NCBI GenBank assembly: GCA_014084085.1
Contig: NPFB01000022.1
Span: forward strand, 166,130 to 230,129
Reading direction: 5' to 3'
DNA: 64,000 nucleotides
Origin: Hondaea fermentalgiana
Lineage: Eukaryota > Sar > Bigyra > Thraustochytrida > Thraustochytriidae
Position 1 is the stretch's first letter, and each line of letters opens with the position of its first letter. Shown here piece after piece: positions 1-11,300 of the stretch. The notes under the pieces are model-generated. The model was not told where the DNA came from and did no database searches. It was given only the letters and a program-made list of their open reading frames with translations. The position numbers and the translations under genes were made by a program.

Positions 1-900
1 CGCCCGCCCCTCCCTCTCCTCCTGCGCTGCCGGGCCGCGGCCGAGGCGCGAGCGGCTGCGGCTGTTTCGCCCGCGCCGTTTCCTCCCGCTGCTTCCTCCA
101 ACGCGAGGAGGCCGAGAGCGCTCCGACGCCGCCGCGACGCCGGGCGACCTTGGGCGGCCGAGCCTGCGGCGAGCCGCGTCGAGGCCGCGCGGGCGGAGAT
201 TCACCCCCCTCGCCGGCGGCCGAGCGAGCTGGCGACCGCGTGCGAGAGCGTCCATCGCGGCAGCCGGGCGGGGGCCAAAGGCAGGAGATCAACAATCCAA
301 AGACAGGCCTTTCTCTACTCGTTCGTTCATTCGTTCATCCATTCATTCGTTGGGTCAACGTCGAGGCCGTTGCGGCAATTTCCTTGACCGTGCCGTCAGG
401 CGTGTGTGCGCGCGTCTGTGTGTGCGTTGCGTTGCGATGCGTTGGGTTGCGTTGCGCTGCGCTGCGATGCGTTGTGTTGTGTTGTGTTGTGTTGTGTTAT
501 ATTGTGTTGTGCGTAGAATCTGCGTCGCGTGGCGTGCTTGTCAAGGAAATGGCTGCCTGTCTGACCGACTGGGGTTGGCTGGACGCGGCGAGCTGCCCGG
601 GTAGGGACGCCACACCAGACAACGCAGAAAGTCATAAAAGATGGAAGGGCGGGGAAACAGGGTGGTCGGGGGTCGGGGGTGGTTGAATAATTCGTTAGAG
701 AATTTACTTGGGCGGAGAAGACCGATCGATGCCCGACGCACGATGGGCGGCCGCCGAACTAGTTAAAAAGTATCCACTGCATGCACCAACGGGACATTGG
801 AAAAGCGATGTTGTTACTTGGCCCACGCCCCCCTCCCCAAAATGTTCGCTCGAGAGATGTAGGTAGATAGATGATGTATTACAGCGAGCGAGCCAGCGGG
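1..900. other. Non-coding flank, GC-rich
   Basis: No convincing gene. Open frames here are GC-driven and low in complexity, with runs of Arg, Cys and Val. The stretch holds a pentamer repeat (see 424-512) and runs into the 3' end of the FG-GAP gene. The first 300 bases are very CpG-rich and could be promoter for a gene to the left of the window; this is inference only. Confidence 0.6.
424..512. repeat. Pentanucleotide repeat (GTTGC/GTTGT)n
   Basis: An imperfect array of 5-bp units that shifts from GTTGC-type units on the left to GTTGT-type units on the right. It produces artificial open frames on both strands. Confidence 0.85.
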
Positions 901-2232
901 TCAGATGTTAGTGGTGAAGACGGCGCCTGTCCAGTTGAGACCATCGAAAGGCGAGCCTACAACCACAAGGTCACCCGAACCAGTGACCACAGGTCCCGCC
1001 CAAACATCGCTTCCCAAGGGAATCAGACCGCGGAGGGTACCATCGTTTGCACCATAGAACAACACCGAATCTGAGTGATTTGTCCCAACAGGCGCAGACA
1101 CCACGAGCGTGTCATTCTTCTCTCCCCCTTGCCCTGGCGTGGAGAGCAGCAGAGGCTTGAAACCGAACTTGTCTTGCGGAGCTTGTGGAATCCTTGGCGT
1201 GCTGCGAACCGCCAGGTCGTCGCGTCCAAAGACGATGACCGCGCCCTGGTCCTTGCGCCAGACATCAAAGTCGACTGCACTTGCAGCAATAAGTTGCGGT
1301 CCAATATCGAGTGTTGCGCCGAACCGCAACTCACTCGGCTTGGGATTCTCCAAGACTGCGTGCTCCGTAAAATGAGCAGCCCCGTGCTGACGCGCAAAGA
1401 TGAGAACGGCGCCATCGCCAGGCTGTCGCGCAGGGGCGCCCACAAGCACCATTTCGTCGTCACGTGCAACCACAACATCTTGGTCGCTGTGCAAGACGGG
1501 CTGCGTCGGCTTCAGCTCACCTAACTGGATCAGGTTGCCCTTGGCGAACTCGTACATGTACACGATCAGGTCGTCGTCGCGAACAGATGCTACCGCAAGC
1601 ACGTTTGTACCAAGGGAAAGAGAGCTTCCAAAAAACGAATCTGTTGACGGATCAGCCGGTGCAAGTGTCCACGCAAGCTCCCAGGTCGAGTTGCTCTCGG
1701 AACGACAACGCTCGAATACAAACACCGAGGACCGCGTTCCTCGCGAATTTCCTGGGGCGCCCACAACAATGCGGTCTCCCAAGGGTCCTATTGCTAATGT
1801 TCTCCCAAAATCACGCGCATCGCCATCTGGCAAAAGCGTTGTGGCAAGCCGCCACGAGGGCAGCGCCTCTGGCGCCTTTGGCGGCAAGGAAGCAAGTAAT
1901 CTTGATCGTGACATTGGCGGGCGAGCATCGTGCGTCATTTCAAAGACGTTGACAATGCCCCCATCTTGAAAGGCACCCACGGCCAAAACCCCGTTCGCCA
2001 TGGCCACTGCACGTCCAAAAAGTCCATTTCGTTCAGGTTTCGGTGCCAGTATCTTGACGACGTCGGCTTGAACTTTTCCAATATTGAGCTCTTGATCGCG
2101 CTCCCTTTTCCCTTTAATGGTTGATCTTGCCGCTACTTTCACAAAAGTTTCCTGAGTTTCCATTGCTACCATCGCCTGCAGAACCAGAAGCGATTGCAGC
2201 AGTCGCAGCAAAAGGCCTTCTTTGCCCCTCAT
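901..2232 (-). CDS. Secreted FG-GAP repeat protein
   Basis: The protein has 443 residues from the first ATG (2232); the frame opens 12 codons earlier only with TTG. The N-terminus is a likely signal peptide: a short basic start (MRGKEG) and a hydrophobic leucine-rich core ending near VLQAMVA. The rest consists of repeated blade-like units with the FG-GAP pattern, for example LFGRAVAMANGVLAVGAF, DFGRTLAIGPLGDRIVVGAP, FFGSSLSLGTNVLAVAS and RFGATLDIGPQLIAAS, about six or seven in all. This fits a seven-bladed, integrin-alpha-like beta-propeller outside the cell or in the secretory pathway. No transmembrane anchor or enzyme motif is visible, so ligand and role are unknown. It is transcribed away from the SNARE gene across a spacer of about 0.7 kb. 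Confidence 0.75.
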   Translation of the reverse strand: MRGKEGLLLRLLQSLLVLQAMVAMETQETFVKVAARSTIKGKRERDQELNIGKVQADVVKILAPKPERNGLFGRAVAMANGVLAVGAFQDGGIVNVFEMTHDARPPMSRSRLLASLPPKAPEALPSWRLATTLLPDGDARDFGRTLAIGPLGDRIVVGAPGNSRGTRSSVFVFERCRSESNSTWELAWTLAPADPSTDSFFGSSLSLGTNVLAVASVRDDDLIVYMYEFAKGNLIQLGELKPTQPVLHSDQDVVVARDDEMVLVGAPARQPGDGAVLIFARQHGAAHFTEHAVLENPKPSELRFGATLDIGPQLIAASAVDFDVWRKDQGAVIVFGRDDLAVRSTPRIPQAPQDKFGFKPLLLSTPGQGGEKNDTLVVSAPVGTNHSDSVLFYGANDGTLRGLIPLGSDVWAGPVVTGSGDLVVVGSPFDGLNWTGAVFTTNI

Positions 2233-2916
2233 CTTCTGCTGGGTTGGGGTCTCCCTCTCACTGCCCAAGCCGATTGTTTACCGACTTCCCTCTACGATCG
2301 CAAGAATCCAAGGGGACACTGACACCGGCGAGAACCCCCAAGGCTCGCTCGCCCAGATGCTATCGCACCGTCAGCCCGGCTCGGGCTCGCGCTCGAGCCC
2401 GGGCTTGACGTCCGCTTCGCGCCCCCAGCGGCAGTTCAACTTGCAGTTGCTGTTCTGGTGAAACCCGACCACCAGACCTCGATCGTATCCGCCATCGTGC
2501 AACGCCGACGCCCCAGCGACCGCGCGAGCGGCCGGGCGACCAGAGCCGCGCTTCACCGCGCCGTCCGCGGTCCTCCGCCACGCGTGCGCCCTCCGACGGC
2601 GGGCGAGACGCGCGAGCGAGCCACGCAGGCAGAGCAAGCAGCTGAGCAGAGGGGGTTCATCTTGCCGGGGCGGCCAAGAGCTCGACGCCGCTTGCCTGCG
2701 CGGGGGCCCACACGCGCGCACGGGGCCGGCGGGCGGCCGTCGAGCCGGGCAACCTCTCGCCGCCTCGCGCGTCTGGCCGATCAAGGCTTCGACAGACCAG
2801 ACCAGCAACGCGAACCGGCAACGCAGCCGGCCGGCGACTAGAACCGAGCTCCGACTCGCCAAAGGCGACCAGAAAATCACCAAGACGCGGACCTTGTCGA
2901 GCCGCAGAGCGCGAGG
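2233..2916. promoter_or_regulatory. Shared upstream region of FG-GAP and SNARE genes
   Basis: A 684-bp CpG-rich spacer between divergent start codons, so both promoters must lie here. No TATA-like element stands out. Open frames inside it are Arg/Ala/Pro-rich and not credible. Confidence 0.5.
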
Positions 2917-3615
2917 ATGGACGATATCGAGTACGCCGATGAGGACCTCTCCAGCAACCTGCGAGAGCTGGAAGATGGCCTCAGCGCTCTCAAAACCATG
3001 AGTGGAGACCAAAAGTTACGCGAGGTGCAGCGGCTTGAAGGCATGGTCAAAGGCGTGAACGCAAGTCGAAGGTTGTACATGATGGCCTTGCGATCCCTCG
3101 AAGGCGATGCGACGCGACCTTACCAGGTGAAATTAGACGCGTACGATCGTCAGCTCGAGGCGGTGAAAACAGAGCTCAAGTGGGCGCGCAAAGATGCGGA
3201 GGGGTCCGAAGCTCGCGCCGCGCTCTTTGGAGACCGTGCGGACCGCGCGGAACGCGGCGAGGCCAACGCACCCCCAGAGATTAGCCGTGACGACATGCTT
3301 AGGGCTGCGCATGACACTCAGGACGAGACGGGTCGCGCGCTCGATCGCATCAAGAAAACAGCGGGCGAAATGAACGAGACCGCAGACAACATTACCGAGA
3401 ATCTGGCGCAGCAAAAAGAGCAGCTCCACAACATCAATGAGGGTCTCATTCAGGTCCAAACAGAACTCGACCTCGCAAAGGCCATTATGACAAGTTTTGT
3501 CAAACGCGTCATGACCGACAAGCTCATCATCATCTTTGTTGTGCTCATTATCCTCGCCTTTTGTGGGCTTGGCGTTTATCTGGGCGTGCGCGATAAGGTC
3601 GGCACTCAGACGTGA
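2917..3615 (+). CDS. Qb-SNARE, NPSN (novel plant SNARE)-like
   Basis: A 232-residue tail-anchored protein. Residues 1-115 are helical and charged, as in the N-terminal domain of Vti1/NPSN proteins. Residues about 132-194 form a heptad-patterned SNARE motif with the likely zero-layer Gln near 166 (LAQQKEQL). Residues about 203-222 are a single hydrophobic anchor (IIIFVVLIILAFCGLGVYLG), followed by a short lumenal tail. NPSN-type Qb-SNAREs occur in plants and many protists and act in post-Golgi or plasma-membrane fusion within a four-helix SNARE bundle. Vti1 or GOSR2 are alternatives, but the DDMLRAAHDTQDETGRAL entry to the motif looks most NPSN-like. The start is the first ATG. Confidence 0.8.
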   Translation: MDDIEYADEDLSSNLRELEDGLSALKTMSGDQKLREVQRLEGMVKGVNASRRLYMMALRSLEGDATRPYQVKLDAYDRQLEAVKTELKWARKDAEGSEARAALFGDRADRAERGEANAPPEISRDDMLRAAHDTQDETGRALDRIKKTAGEMNETADNITENLAQQKEQLHNINEGLIQVQTELDLAKAIMTSFVKRVMTDKLIIIFVVLIILAFCGLGVYLGVRDKVGTQT

Positions 3616-3710
3616 GCCACTGCGTCTTCACGATTCTTTTTGCTCTTCTCCTTGTCCCATTCGCTGCGCGCTACGAACTGTATCACTCTCTTTTTGTTTG
3701 AAAAATTGGA

Positions 3711-3716
3711 AATAAA
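3711..3716 (+). terminator. Candidate polyadenylation signal AATAAA
   Basis: AATAAA lies about 95 bases after the SNARE stop codon in an A/T-rich stretch. A second AATAAA occurs near 3825. The 3616-3903 spacer is tail-to-tail with the next gene and shows no ORF of interest. Confidence 0.45.
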
Positions 3717-3903
3717 AAGGAAAAAGTCCAACTCAAACCAACACAAATCTTGCTTTTGCATCCATCAATCGATCATGGTTTTCCATTTTGTGAAACAAGA
3801 AAAAAATCTTTTTTCTACAACTTGCAATAAAAAGACATGCGCGAGCCCTTCGTTTTGCTCGTCAGCAAAGACGTCGTGCTTCGTGTGCTCATCATTCTTC
3901 TCA

Positions 3904-6900
3904 TCAGGCAAATGACGCATTACGCGCCATTTCAATGTGCTCCTCAAGCTGCACAACGAGGGGATGATTGCGATCGTAAACACCCGTGCGCAAGAGATCG
4001 TCTCTTTCTTGTAAAAGACGCTCCAAGGTGTCCTGACGACTCCTCTCGGCCTCTTGGTCACTCGAGTTGACCACCACCTCCTGCCGGCGTCGAGGCCCTT
4101 CACGTCCCGATGCGCGTGAAGATGCGCTTACTGACAGCGGAGTTGGCGGATCCTGGGGCCAGCGGGAACGTGTCGCTGCAGGCAGGTTTTCGACGGCCGA
4201 TGAGGAGACGGGACCTCGCAAAGTTGCGGCGCGAAGCTCGTTGAGCTCTTGACGAAGGTCCATGAGCTGCTTGCGATCGCCGTCCAAGACAAAGCGTTCT
4301 TCACGCGCCAAATACTCGAGCCGCAAATTGTCAAGTTCGCGCTCGGCCCTCGAACTATTGGCGTGCATTTGCCTTTGCAGCTCACGGGCCACTTGCACAA
4401 GCTGGGCCTTGATGGTTTCCTTTTCCAGAGCTTCCGCAGCTGTTCGCTCCTTTTCTTGCTCGAGCCGGGCATGCAAGTCTGCGTTCTGGCCCTGCAGAAC
4501 AGCAATCTCCTTTTGCAAGCTGGCTTCAGGCGATTGTCGCGTCTTTTCACGGAAATCTGCGTATTCGTTCTCGACCTTGTTTAGACGCTTTTCCGTCTTG
4601 CCTAGCGCAGCACGCACACGTTTGACCTCATCCTCGAGGGCTGAGACGCGCTCTTTGTGCAGATTTACCTTGTGCTGGCTTTCCTCGCGAGCACGTCGGT
4701 GCATGACTTCAAGATCGGCAAGTCTTTGGTCTGCGGCGCGTTGCAATTCGGTCTCAAGTCTGGCCACGGCGCGTTCACGGCGTTCTGCATCCGTAATGGC
4801 GCGATGCATGCGCACTTCCAGTTGCTTGTATTCTTCCTGAGCAACCTTGATGGTCTTGGCTCGCTCGTGCTCGCGCAGCGCCCACTCTTGCTCGAGGGAC
4901 GACATGCGTGCTGATTCGCGGTTTCGCATTTCGGCCTCCCAACGCTTCGTGGCATCTTGCTTCCATTGCTCAAAGACCTGCGCAGCTTCTTCTTCCTGAG
5001 CCAAAATTTGCGCCTCGCGTGCCTCGAGATCCGCTCGCCGCGCCGCCAACTCAGCAGCTTCGCGCTCGGAGACATTGCGTCGTGTGGATCGCCCACTTCG
5101 AGCCGGGCTCGTAGCTGGCGAAGCATCGTTGGCGTCATCTCCAGCTTCTTCGGCAGCAGAGAGTATCTCCTCCTCATCCTGACTGAGCTCGCTCTGCTTG
5201 CTGCTTGCCGTACCAACTCGGTTCCCATCATGCTGTTGCTGCTTCTCCTCAGTCTTTATTCTTTGTTGCATTTGTTGCCCAGCCCGAGAGGAAGCTCTGC
5301 TACGAGGATGACGAGGCATTTTCTCCTGTTCGACCTCGCCCAGGTTCTCCAAAGTGCACGTGCAGCGAACCGTGGCGATTCGCTTTACTCCCGAGGAAGT
5401 GGCGCCATCTTCGTGTTGCTCAAAGGCACAAATCATAAGATCTGTCTCGAGGACTTGGACTTGCAACGGTGGAACGTCGAGCTGTTTGCGCGTGCGCTCC
5501 GCGTCTCGCGCTCTTGTGGCTTCTTTTGGGGCCCGCGAGCCGAGAAAACGCTCTCGGTAGCGTTCGAGTTCGCTCAAGGTCGCAAATGTTTGCCCGGACC
5601 ACTGAAAGTAGGGCCTGGCTTCAAGCAGTTTACGCAAGGGTAGCGCGCAAAAGCCAAGCCTTGTGTCAGCGGCGTACTGGTCGCGATTCCACATTTCAAC
5701 AACGAGCGGTTCCGAGCGCGCCGACCTTTCGAGCGCAGCACGAGAGATCTTGAATTGGAAAAGATTCAGACCATGCGGCACAATACGCTCCGAAAAGCGA
5801 TCCACGAGAATGGGAGGCCGCGTTTGAATGGAGTGCGTCATGCCAAACAAAGGGTACATGTACTGCAAGTAAACGTTGTAAGCCTGCTCGAGGCCTTTGA
5901 TCGAGCGCAAATCAATCGTCATGCGATAATGATACACGGTCGTGTCCTGCGAAACGGGGGCCATCGGGGACACGGGCACTGGGATGTTTCCTGGGGTTTC
6001 CCTTGGCCGCAGCGCTCGTCGCCGGACCTGTGCCGAACCGCGAGCCATACCTGCGCGATCAAAAAGCCGCAGGGTCGCAAATTCCTCGTCCCTTTCGGCG
6101 ACGGTCCCGCCTCTGCTTGGATCTGCCATCTCTGCGCTCTCTGCAAACTCTCCATGCGCAATGGCAATGCTCCCGTCCGCGAGCTGGCACTCTAGCACTG
6201 CTTCTGACAGCTGCCCACGAAGCACGTGCATACGGACTCCATCCACCTTGGCCTGCTCGATCTGGCCGTACTCGTCCATGTGGAACGTTGCCGAACTCAT
6301 GGCACGCTGAGAGGTTCCGGGTACATGAAGGACAAGACGAACATCAACGTCCGTTTCCTCTTTTTTAGCGATGGCGTCGGCTTCATCATCCTCGTCAAAG
6401 GCGTCTCCATTGGGGTCGAGATCGAAACTCAAAACCTCGAGCTCAAAGTGATCACGTGCCGACATACGATGGGGCGTGGCGACCTGATCCGTTTGAATGG
6501 CCTCGTCTTGACGCTTCGAGGGTGTGTGCGCCGTTTCTGTCGCCTCGTCCTGAAGCACGACTTTGGACACTTTACCTTCGACGTGCAATTCGAGCGAGAC
6601 GGCCATGGACGGATACGATTCACCGGGCCGCAATTGCATTTCATAGGGAGCATGGGCCTCAAGACTAAAGGCGCAATTGCTCGTGGCCTGAACAAAGTTC
6701 GTTCCACTCGTAAAAAGAGGATTAAATCGAAGCAATGTGCTCGCCAACACGAGCCGGCGCGAGCGCTTTCGTTTGATATCCTCGCCTGCGCAACAAAGAT
6801 AAACACGAATGGGCGTCGAGCACAAGAAGCGCGCCACGTCTTCACGCGAACTACGAATCTGAAATGAATCACGAATGGGCGCGAATCGGGCGTACTTGAG

Positions 6901-7704
6901 CGACGGGAACGCCTCCGTCTCGACTTGAACGCCGAAAATGTGGTACTCGATCCAAAAGCGACTCACTCCCTCGAGTGTGGCCTGCGTTGCGCGAAGAAGA
7001 GCTTGCGTACCGCTCAAGCCCATCAATGTAATATACAGGGTCATATTCAGGCTACCTGACGATCCGATTAGAACATGTTCTTCGCCAAGTGCCATGCCGA
7101 GGGGTGCATCGTCTCCATCGCCAAAGTCGTCCCATCCTCCGAGGCCGCTTCCTACGCTTGGCCTAGCGCTGGCCTCCGCGCTTACGCGAGAGCTTGCCAT
7201 CGCGTCGGCCTCGGTGGGTGTGCGAATGCCAACTTCAAAAAGAATGTTGGCCTGCTGCTGTCCATATGCAGAGGCAAGCTCGAGATTTTTGCGAAGCTGA
7301 CTGCACGAATCGCGACGAAAGTTCAGATCTCGAAGGTCAAACTGCGAAGACCCAATTGAGCTTTCGCCAAAGAATACCTCGACGCGGACTCTTGGTTCAT
7401 GAACCTGAAGACGTGTGAGGTCAGCTTCGCGGAATGCCCATTGAAGGAGACCCGCGTCTTCCTCGACGCGCCAAGCATACGCATTTGACCGGGTTGACGT
7501 GCCTGGGCCTGACCGAGCTCGAAGGCCATCCACGACAACTTGCACGATACAAGCTTCGCCCGGCGCCGGCGTAGGCACACCCTGGACCTCGAGCACGCGG
7601 ACTTCAAAGAACTTGCGGCCGCGTCGTCCTCTGCCTTCGTGCGCGAGCGCCTGCGCCATGTTCTCGTTCTCGTGGTTGTTGTCTGGCCGCCCGTTTTTTT
7701 CCAT
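3904..7704 (-). CDS. CEP120-like centriolar protein (C2 domains plus coiled coil)
   Basis: The protein has 1266 residues. Domain order matches CEP120: an N-terminal C2-like domain (about 32-160), a middle domain like DUF3668 (about 218-380), a third C2-like domain (about 594-700) and a long coiled coil (about 880-1185). The third domain has the family pattern MTIDLRSIKGLEQAYNVYLQ, then MYPLFG and LVVEMWNRD, which parallels IDLRSI, YPFFG and LLVELW in animal CEP120; a later CTCTLENLGEVE strand also matches. In animals CEP120 controls centriole elongation and cilium assembly. Here it would serve basal bodies of flagellate cells (inference). Linkers at 400-590 and 800-880 are polar and probably disordered. 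A second in-frame Met (residue 16) could be the start instead. Confidence 0.8.
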   Translation of the reverse strand: MEKNGRPDNNHENENMAQALAHEGRGRRGRKFFEVRVLEVQGVPTPAPGEACIVQVVVDGLRARSGPGTSTRSNAYAWRVEEDAGLLQWAFREADLTRLQVHEPRVRVEVFFGESSIGSSQFDLRDLNFRRDSCSQLRKNLELASAYGQQQANILFEVGIRTPTEADAMASSRVSAEASARPSVGSGLGGWDDFGDGDDAPLGMALGEEHVLIGSSGSLNMTLYITLMGLSGTQALLRATQATLEGVSRFWIEYHIFGVQVETEAFPSLKYARFAPIRDSFQIRSSREDVARFLCSTPIRVYLCCAGEDIKRKRSRRLVLASTLLRFNPLFTSGTNFVQATSNCAFSLEAHAPYEMQLRPGESYPSMAVSLELHVEGKVSKVVLQDEATETAHTPSKRQDEAIQTDQVATPHRMSARDHFELEVLSFDLDPNGDAFDEDDEADAIAKKEETDVDVRLVLHVPGTSQRAMSSATFHMDEYGQIEQAKVDGVRMHVLRGQLSEAVLECQLADGSIAIAHGEFAESAEMADPSRGGTVAERDEEFATLRLFDRAGMARGSAQVRRRALRPRETPGNIPVPVSPMAPVSQDTTVYHYRMTIDLRSIKGLEQAYNVYLQYMYPLFGMTHSIQTRPPILVDRFSERIVPHGLNLFQFKISRAALERSARSEPLVVEMWNRDQYAADTRLGFCALPLRKLLEARPYFQWSGQTFATLSELERYRERFLGSRAPKEATRARDAERTRKQLDVPPLQVQVLETDLMICAFEQHEDGATSSGVKRIATVRCTCTLENLGEVEQEKMPRHPRSRASSRAGQQMQQRIKTEEKQQQHDGNRVGTASSKQSELSQDEEEILSAAEEAGDDANDASPATSPARSGRSTRRNVSEREAAELAARRADLEAREAQILAQEEEAAQVFEQWKQDATKRWEAEMRNRESARMSSLEQEWALREHERAKTIKVAQEEYKQLEVRMHRAITDAERRERAVARLETELQRAADQRLADLEVMHRRAREESQHKVNLHKERVSALEDEVKRVRAALGKTEKRLNKVENEYADFREKTRQSPEASLQKEIAVLQGQNADLHARLEQEKERTAAEALEKETIKAQLVQVARELQRQMHANSSRAERELDNLRLEYLAREERFVLDGDRKQLMDLRQELNELRAATLRGPVSSSAVENLPAATRSRWPQDPPTPLSVSASSRASGREGPRRRQEVVVNSSDQEAERSRQDTLERLLQERDDLLRTGVYDRNHPLVVQLEEHIEMARNASFA

Positions 7705-8378
7705 GCCCCTGCTTCGACCGTCCTCGCTCCCCTTTTTCTACGTGCCCTCGCGCGGCACGGGCGACGAAGTGCGGGCAGGGAAGAAGAAGAGGCCCGGAGC
7801 GTAGTCGCTTCCCCCACGCCGGCCTGAGCTCGGGGTTATACGCGCGCTCGCTTGCTTTTCGCTTGCTCTCTCGCGCGCGCTTTGGTTTGCTTTGCACCAG
7901 GTATCGTTTTCTTGCTCGGGTCTGCGGCTGATGGAACCACTACGGATCAAACGCGGAACCTCGTTCTCGAAATAAAAAGGGTTGCGCAGATAATCCAATT
8001 TCGGCGCCTCGGCCTCGTGGACGCGCACCTCTCAGGCTGGCAGACTGTAACACAAGTTCGCACCAGGCAAGGAATCGCGTTTGGCAGAGAGAGGTTGGCC
8101 CTGTCTTGGCGGGCAAAACGTTGAGGCTGGGCGCGCAGGCTGGACTGCTCGCCCTGCGAAGTGACGGGCTCCCGCTGTCGAGTCCTCGTCGCGTCGCGGG
8201 GATAGTCAAAGCGGATCTTGACCTCAACCTCGTTTTGCACACAGCCAGACAGCCAGCCAGGCTCGTTCACCAAGCTCAACGTCGCCACGTACTACACACC
8301 ACAAGCAAAGCAAAACGAGGCGCCAAAGCGCCATTGCATCAGGCAAACGTCACGGTTCCGACTTAAATCGTTGAGCTC
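7705..8378. promoter_or_regulatory. Bidirectional promoter region
   Basis: A 674-bp spacer between the divergent CEP120-like gene and the next large gene. No coding signal. A head-to-head pair sharing one region may be co-expressed, which is inference. Confidence 0.5.
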
Positions 8379-11300
8379 ATGAAGCCGCGAATGCATGTTG
8401 ACGACGAGACGCTGGATGACGAAGATGTTCGTGCGCGTCATGAGGCGTTGCAGGTCGGAGAAGCCGTCCTGGTGGACGTGCTCAAGGAGCTGTATGAGAT
8501 GGTTGCAAAACGCGAGATGAGCGTCAAGCAAGAATGGGAGGACTCGCGCGCTCTTCTTGAACAAAAAAAATGGACCATGGAACAACAGCTCGAGATCTTG
8601 GAAAAGGAGGTCTCCGAACTGCAGAGTAAGATTGCAGGTCTCGACCGCAAGCATCAAGAACGCTCTGCCTTCGTGCAGGCCGCTTACCGCAAGGTGCTGC
8701 ATTCCTTCTACCTCATTAACAACCCTGAAAAGCTCCGAATGCTGGACGGACTGCTCAACTACTACCAAGGGCGGGAATATGAGATTCTTGACAAGATCAA
8801 GGAAAGGTATGGCATCGAAGTCGACGCGGTACCACTCGTGGAAGCTGGCGTCCTTCCCGCGGAAGCCAAAGGCGGGGGACAGGACGAGGAGCTTCAAAGG
8901 CTCAATAAAGACCGCGACGCCGTGTGGGATCAAGTCGCTCAAGTCGAGGAGCTGGTTTTACGTTCGAACGAGGAATTTGAACGAGTCAAACGCGAACTAT
9001 ACTTTCCGCGCGCCGAGGGATGGCGCTTCAAGCAAGGGTTTGATGGCGTTTATGTTGCCATGAACGATTTTTGGCTGGAAGCGTTGTCCATGCGCCTGTC
9101 GATCTCCGTCATGGATCGAACCAATACACCCGGTATTCTCGTCGTTGCCGGCGGCTCACGTGCACCCGGATCCGAACACGTACGCAAGATTGTAGCTCGG
9201 TACTCGAATGCCGGCAAGGATAGCCCAGACGCAAGCGCCAGTGCACCGACAATTCGCGGCGGCGTGGTTTCATTTCGTCTCGACAAATGTGGCTTATACG
9301 GCGAAAAGGGAACGAAAATTCCATCGATGCGTCCAGATCAGCTTCGACTTCTTGTTGAGTTCACACTGACGGTTCCCGTGCAGTTTTCTTCAAAGACAAA
9401 CTCCTGGAAAGCTACTTCTGGATTTGCCTTCAAAATCCTGCGCATCGAGCGCAAGATCAAAGGGTCTATTTACTTGCCGCGCTCGCTGCTTCGCATGGTC
9501 CTCAATCGCGTGCTCCCGAGCATTATTAAAAAGGCCATTGTTGCTGCAATTCCCGTCGAGCTCGGCCACTACCTTTGTACGCACTACGAATCGCTGGGCA
9601 AGACCACGGGCGCGTCAGGCCTTGGAAAAGGCCGCCAGCGGCCCGCAAACCAGGAACCACCCATGCATCTGGACCTTGATGTCAATGTCATTGGCGATGG
9701 AGGCGATCTCACAGCCTTGGATGCAAACATGAGTCTGGTGCCTCAGCAATCTGCCGGGGCCTCATCAGCAGCAGGCGCACCTGCACCCGCGCACCATATC
9801 CAAGCTGCGAAACGAACGCGAGAAATTCTCGGACTTTCAGCAGAAGAAGCAGCTACTTTTGTTGCTCTGCAACACGAGCTCGATCTCGTGTATCGCAAAA
9901 GATCGAGTCAGGGTCCTGCGTCAGGGCATCGTACCTCCTCCATGAGTGAGGGACGCATGGTGGGAAACGGCGCCAAGGGAACAAACACTCCCAAATCGGG
10001 ATCGATGGCATGCTGGCCAGGTCCACTGGTGACGGCAACGGACCTCGTACAATTTTTCATGCGATTCAGCGAGGCAAGCTTTGCGGCGCACCAGTGGCGA
10101 GAGAATCGAGCGCGCGTGGCGCGCGGCGAGGACCCCGGAACGCCGCCCAAGGAGATATGGGAGGTTATTCTGAGCACGTGGCAACAGCTGGTCGACAAGT
10201 ATTCTTCCTTTTTCGACACGGCGCGCGTGGACATTTACAAACTCTTTGCTCGTGTGCGTAGATTGACGCTCAAGCCAATGCGTACGCACATTGAACTCAG
10301 CAACGTGCGTCTTCGAGGGTCCGTCGATGCTACCGTGATGATGCTTCGGCGTCTCATGGAACGGCAGACGCAAGAAATGTACAAGGAGAGCCTCAAGCGC
10401 CGCGTGCACCTTAAAAAGTCACTGGAGCGATGCATGCAAGACATTCAAGTCTGGTTTCGCGAAGCTATGCATCCAATTCAGCTCATCAAGCAAAGCCTGC
10501 ACGCAGTTTCCTTGTCCGTCCAGGGCCAGGGCGCCGGCGGGAATTTTAGCTTTTCCGGAGAGGAAATCTCGTTTGAGGGCCCAGCCAATTTTGGTGTGCC
10601 CTTCGAACCAATGTTGTATCCCCCAACTCATTTTGCGGTTCGTACTGCTGTCAACGAGGATCAAGGTGCTTTCAGCGTGGCTCTCACCTTGGCGCCATTT
10701 TTGGACCCAAATGAGACCGTTAAAGGCCCCGTTCTTGAGCTTTCGCTTGTCCGGCTTTATTCGGGAGTGTTCTTTGACGTTAATGCATATCTTGCGTCGC
10801 GCATGCTCGAATTTAAAAACATGGAATTGACTGCCGAGAGCCAAAACAATGCAGCGGAAGGTACGACTACGTCAGTAAAACCGAACACAACTCCAACTGC
10901 AGCAAATGGCGAGGTCCAAGGGGACGCTGACCATGTTTCAGACACAGAGACAAGTAACGCATACGAGGACGACGACAGTGACGACGACGAGGGAGAAGAG
11001 CCCTTGAAGCAAATGGCGCAACGGCGCGTCTCGGACGTTTCGACGTCGACCATCTTCGATGGCCAAGACAGCGATAATGAGGATGACTCGAGCAGCGATC
11101 TCAAGTTCGCAAGCACAAGTACAATGCCAGGCGCCGCTTCAAGACCACAACGCACAGGTGCTCCGCGTCGGTCGTCTGCAACCACCACAGATTCTGCCTG
11201 GCTGAGCTTGGATGGCACGAAAGATGGCACCAATAGCACCGACCTTGACGACGAGGACGAGTACGAGGGAGCAGCAGCAGAAGATGCTTTTACGGACAAG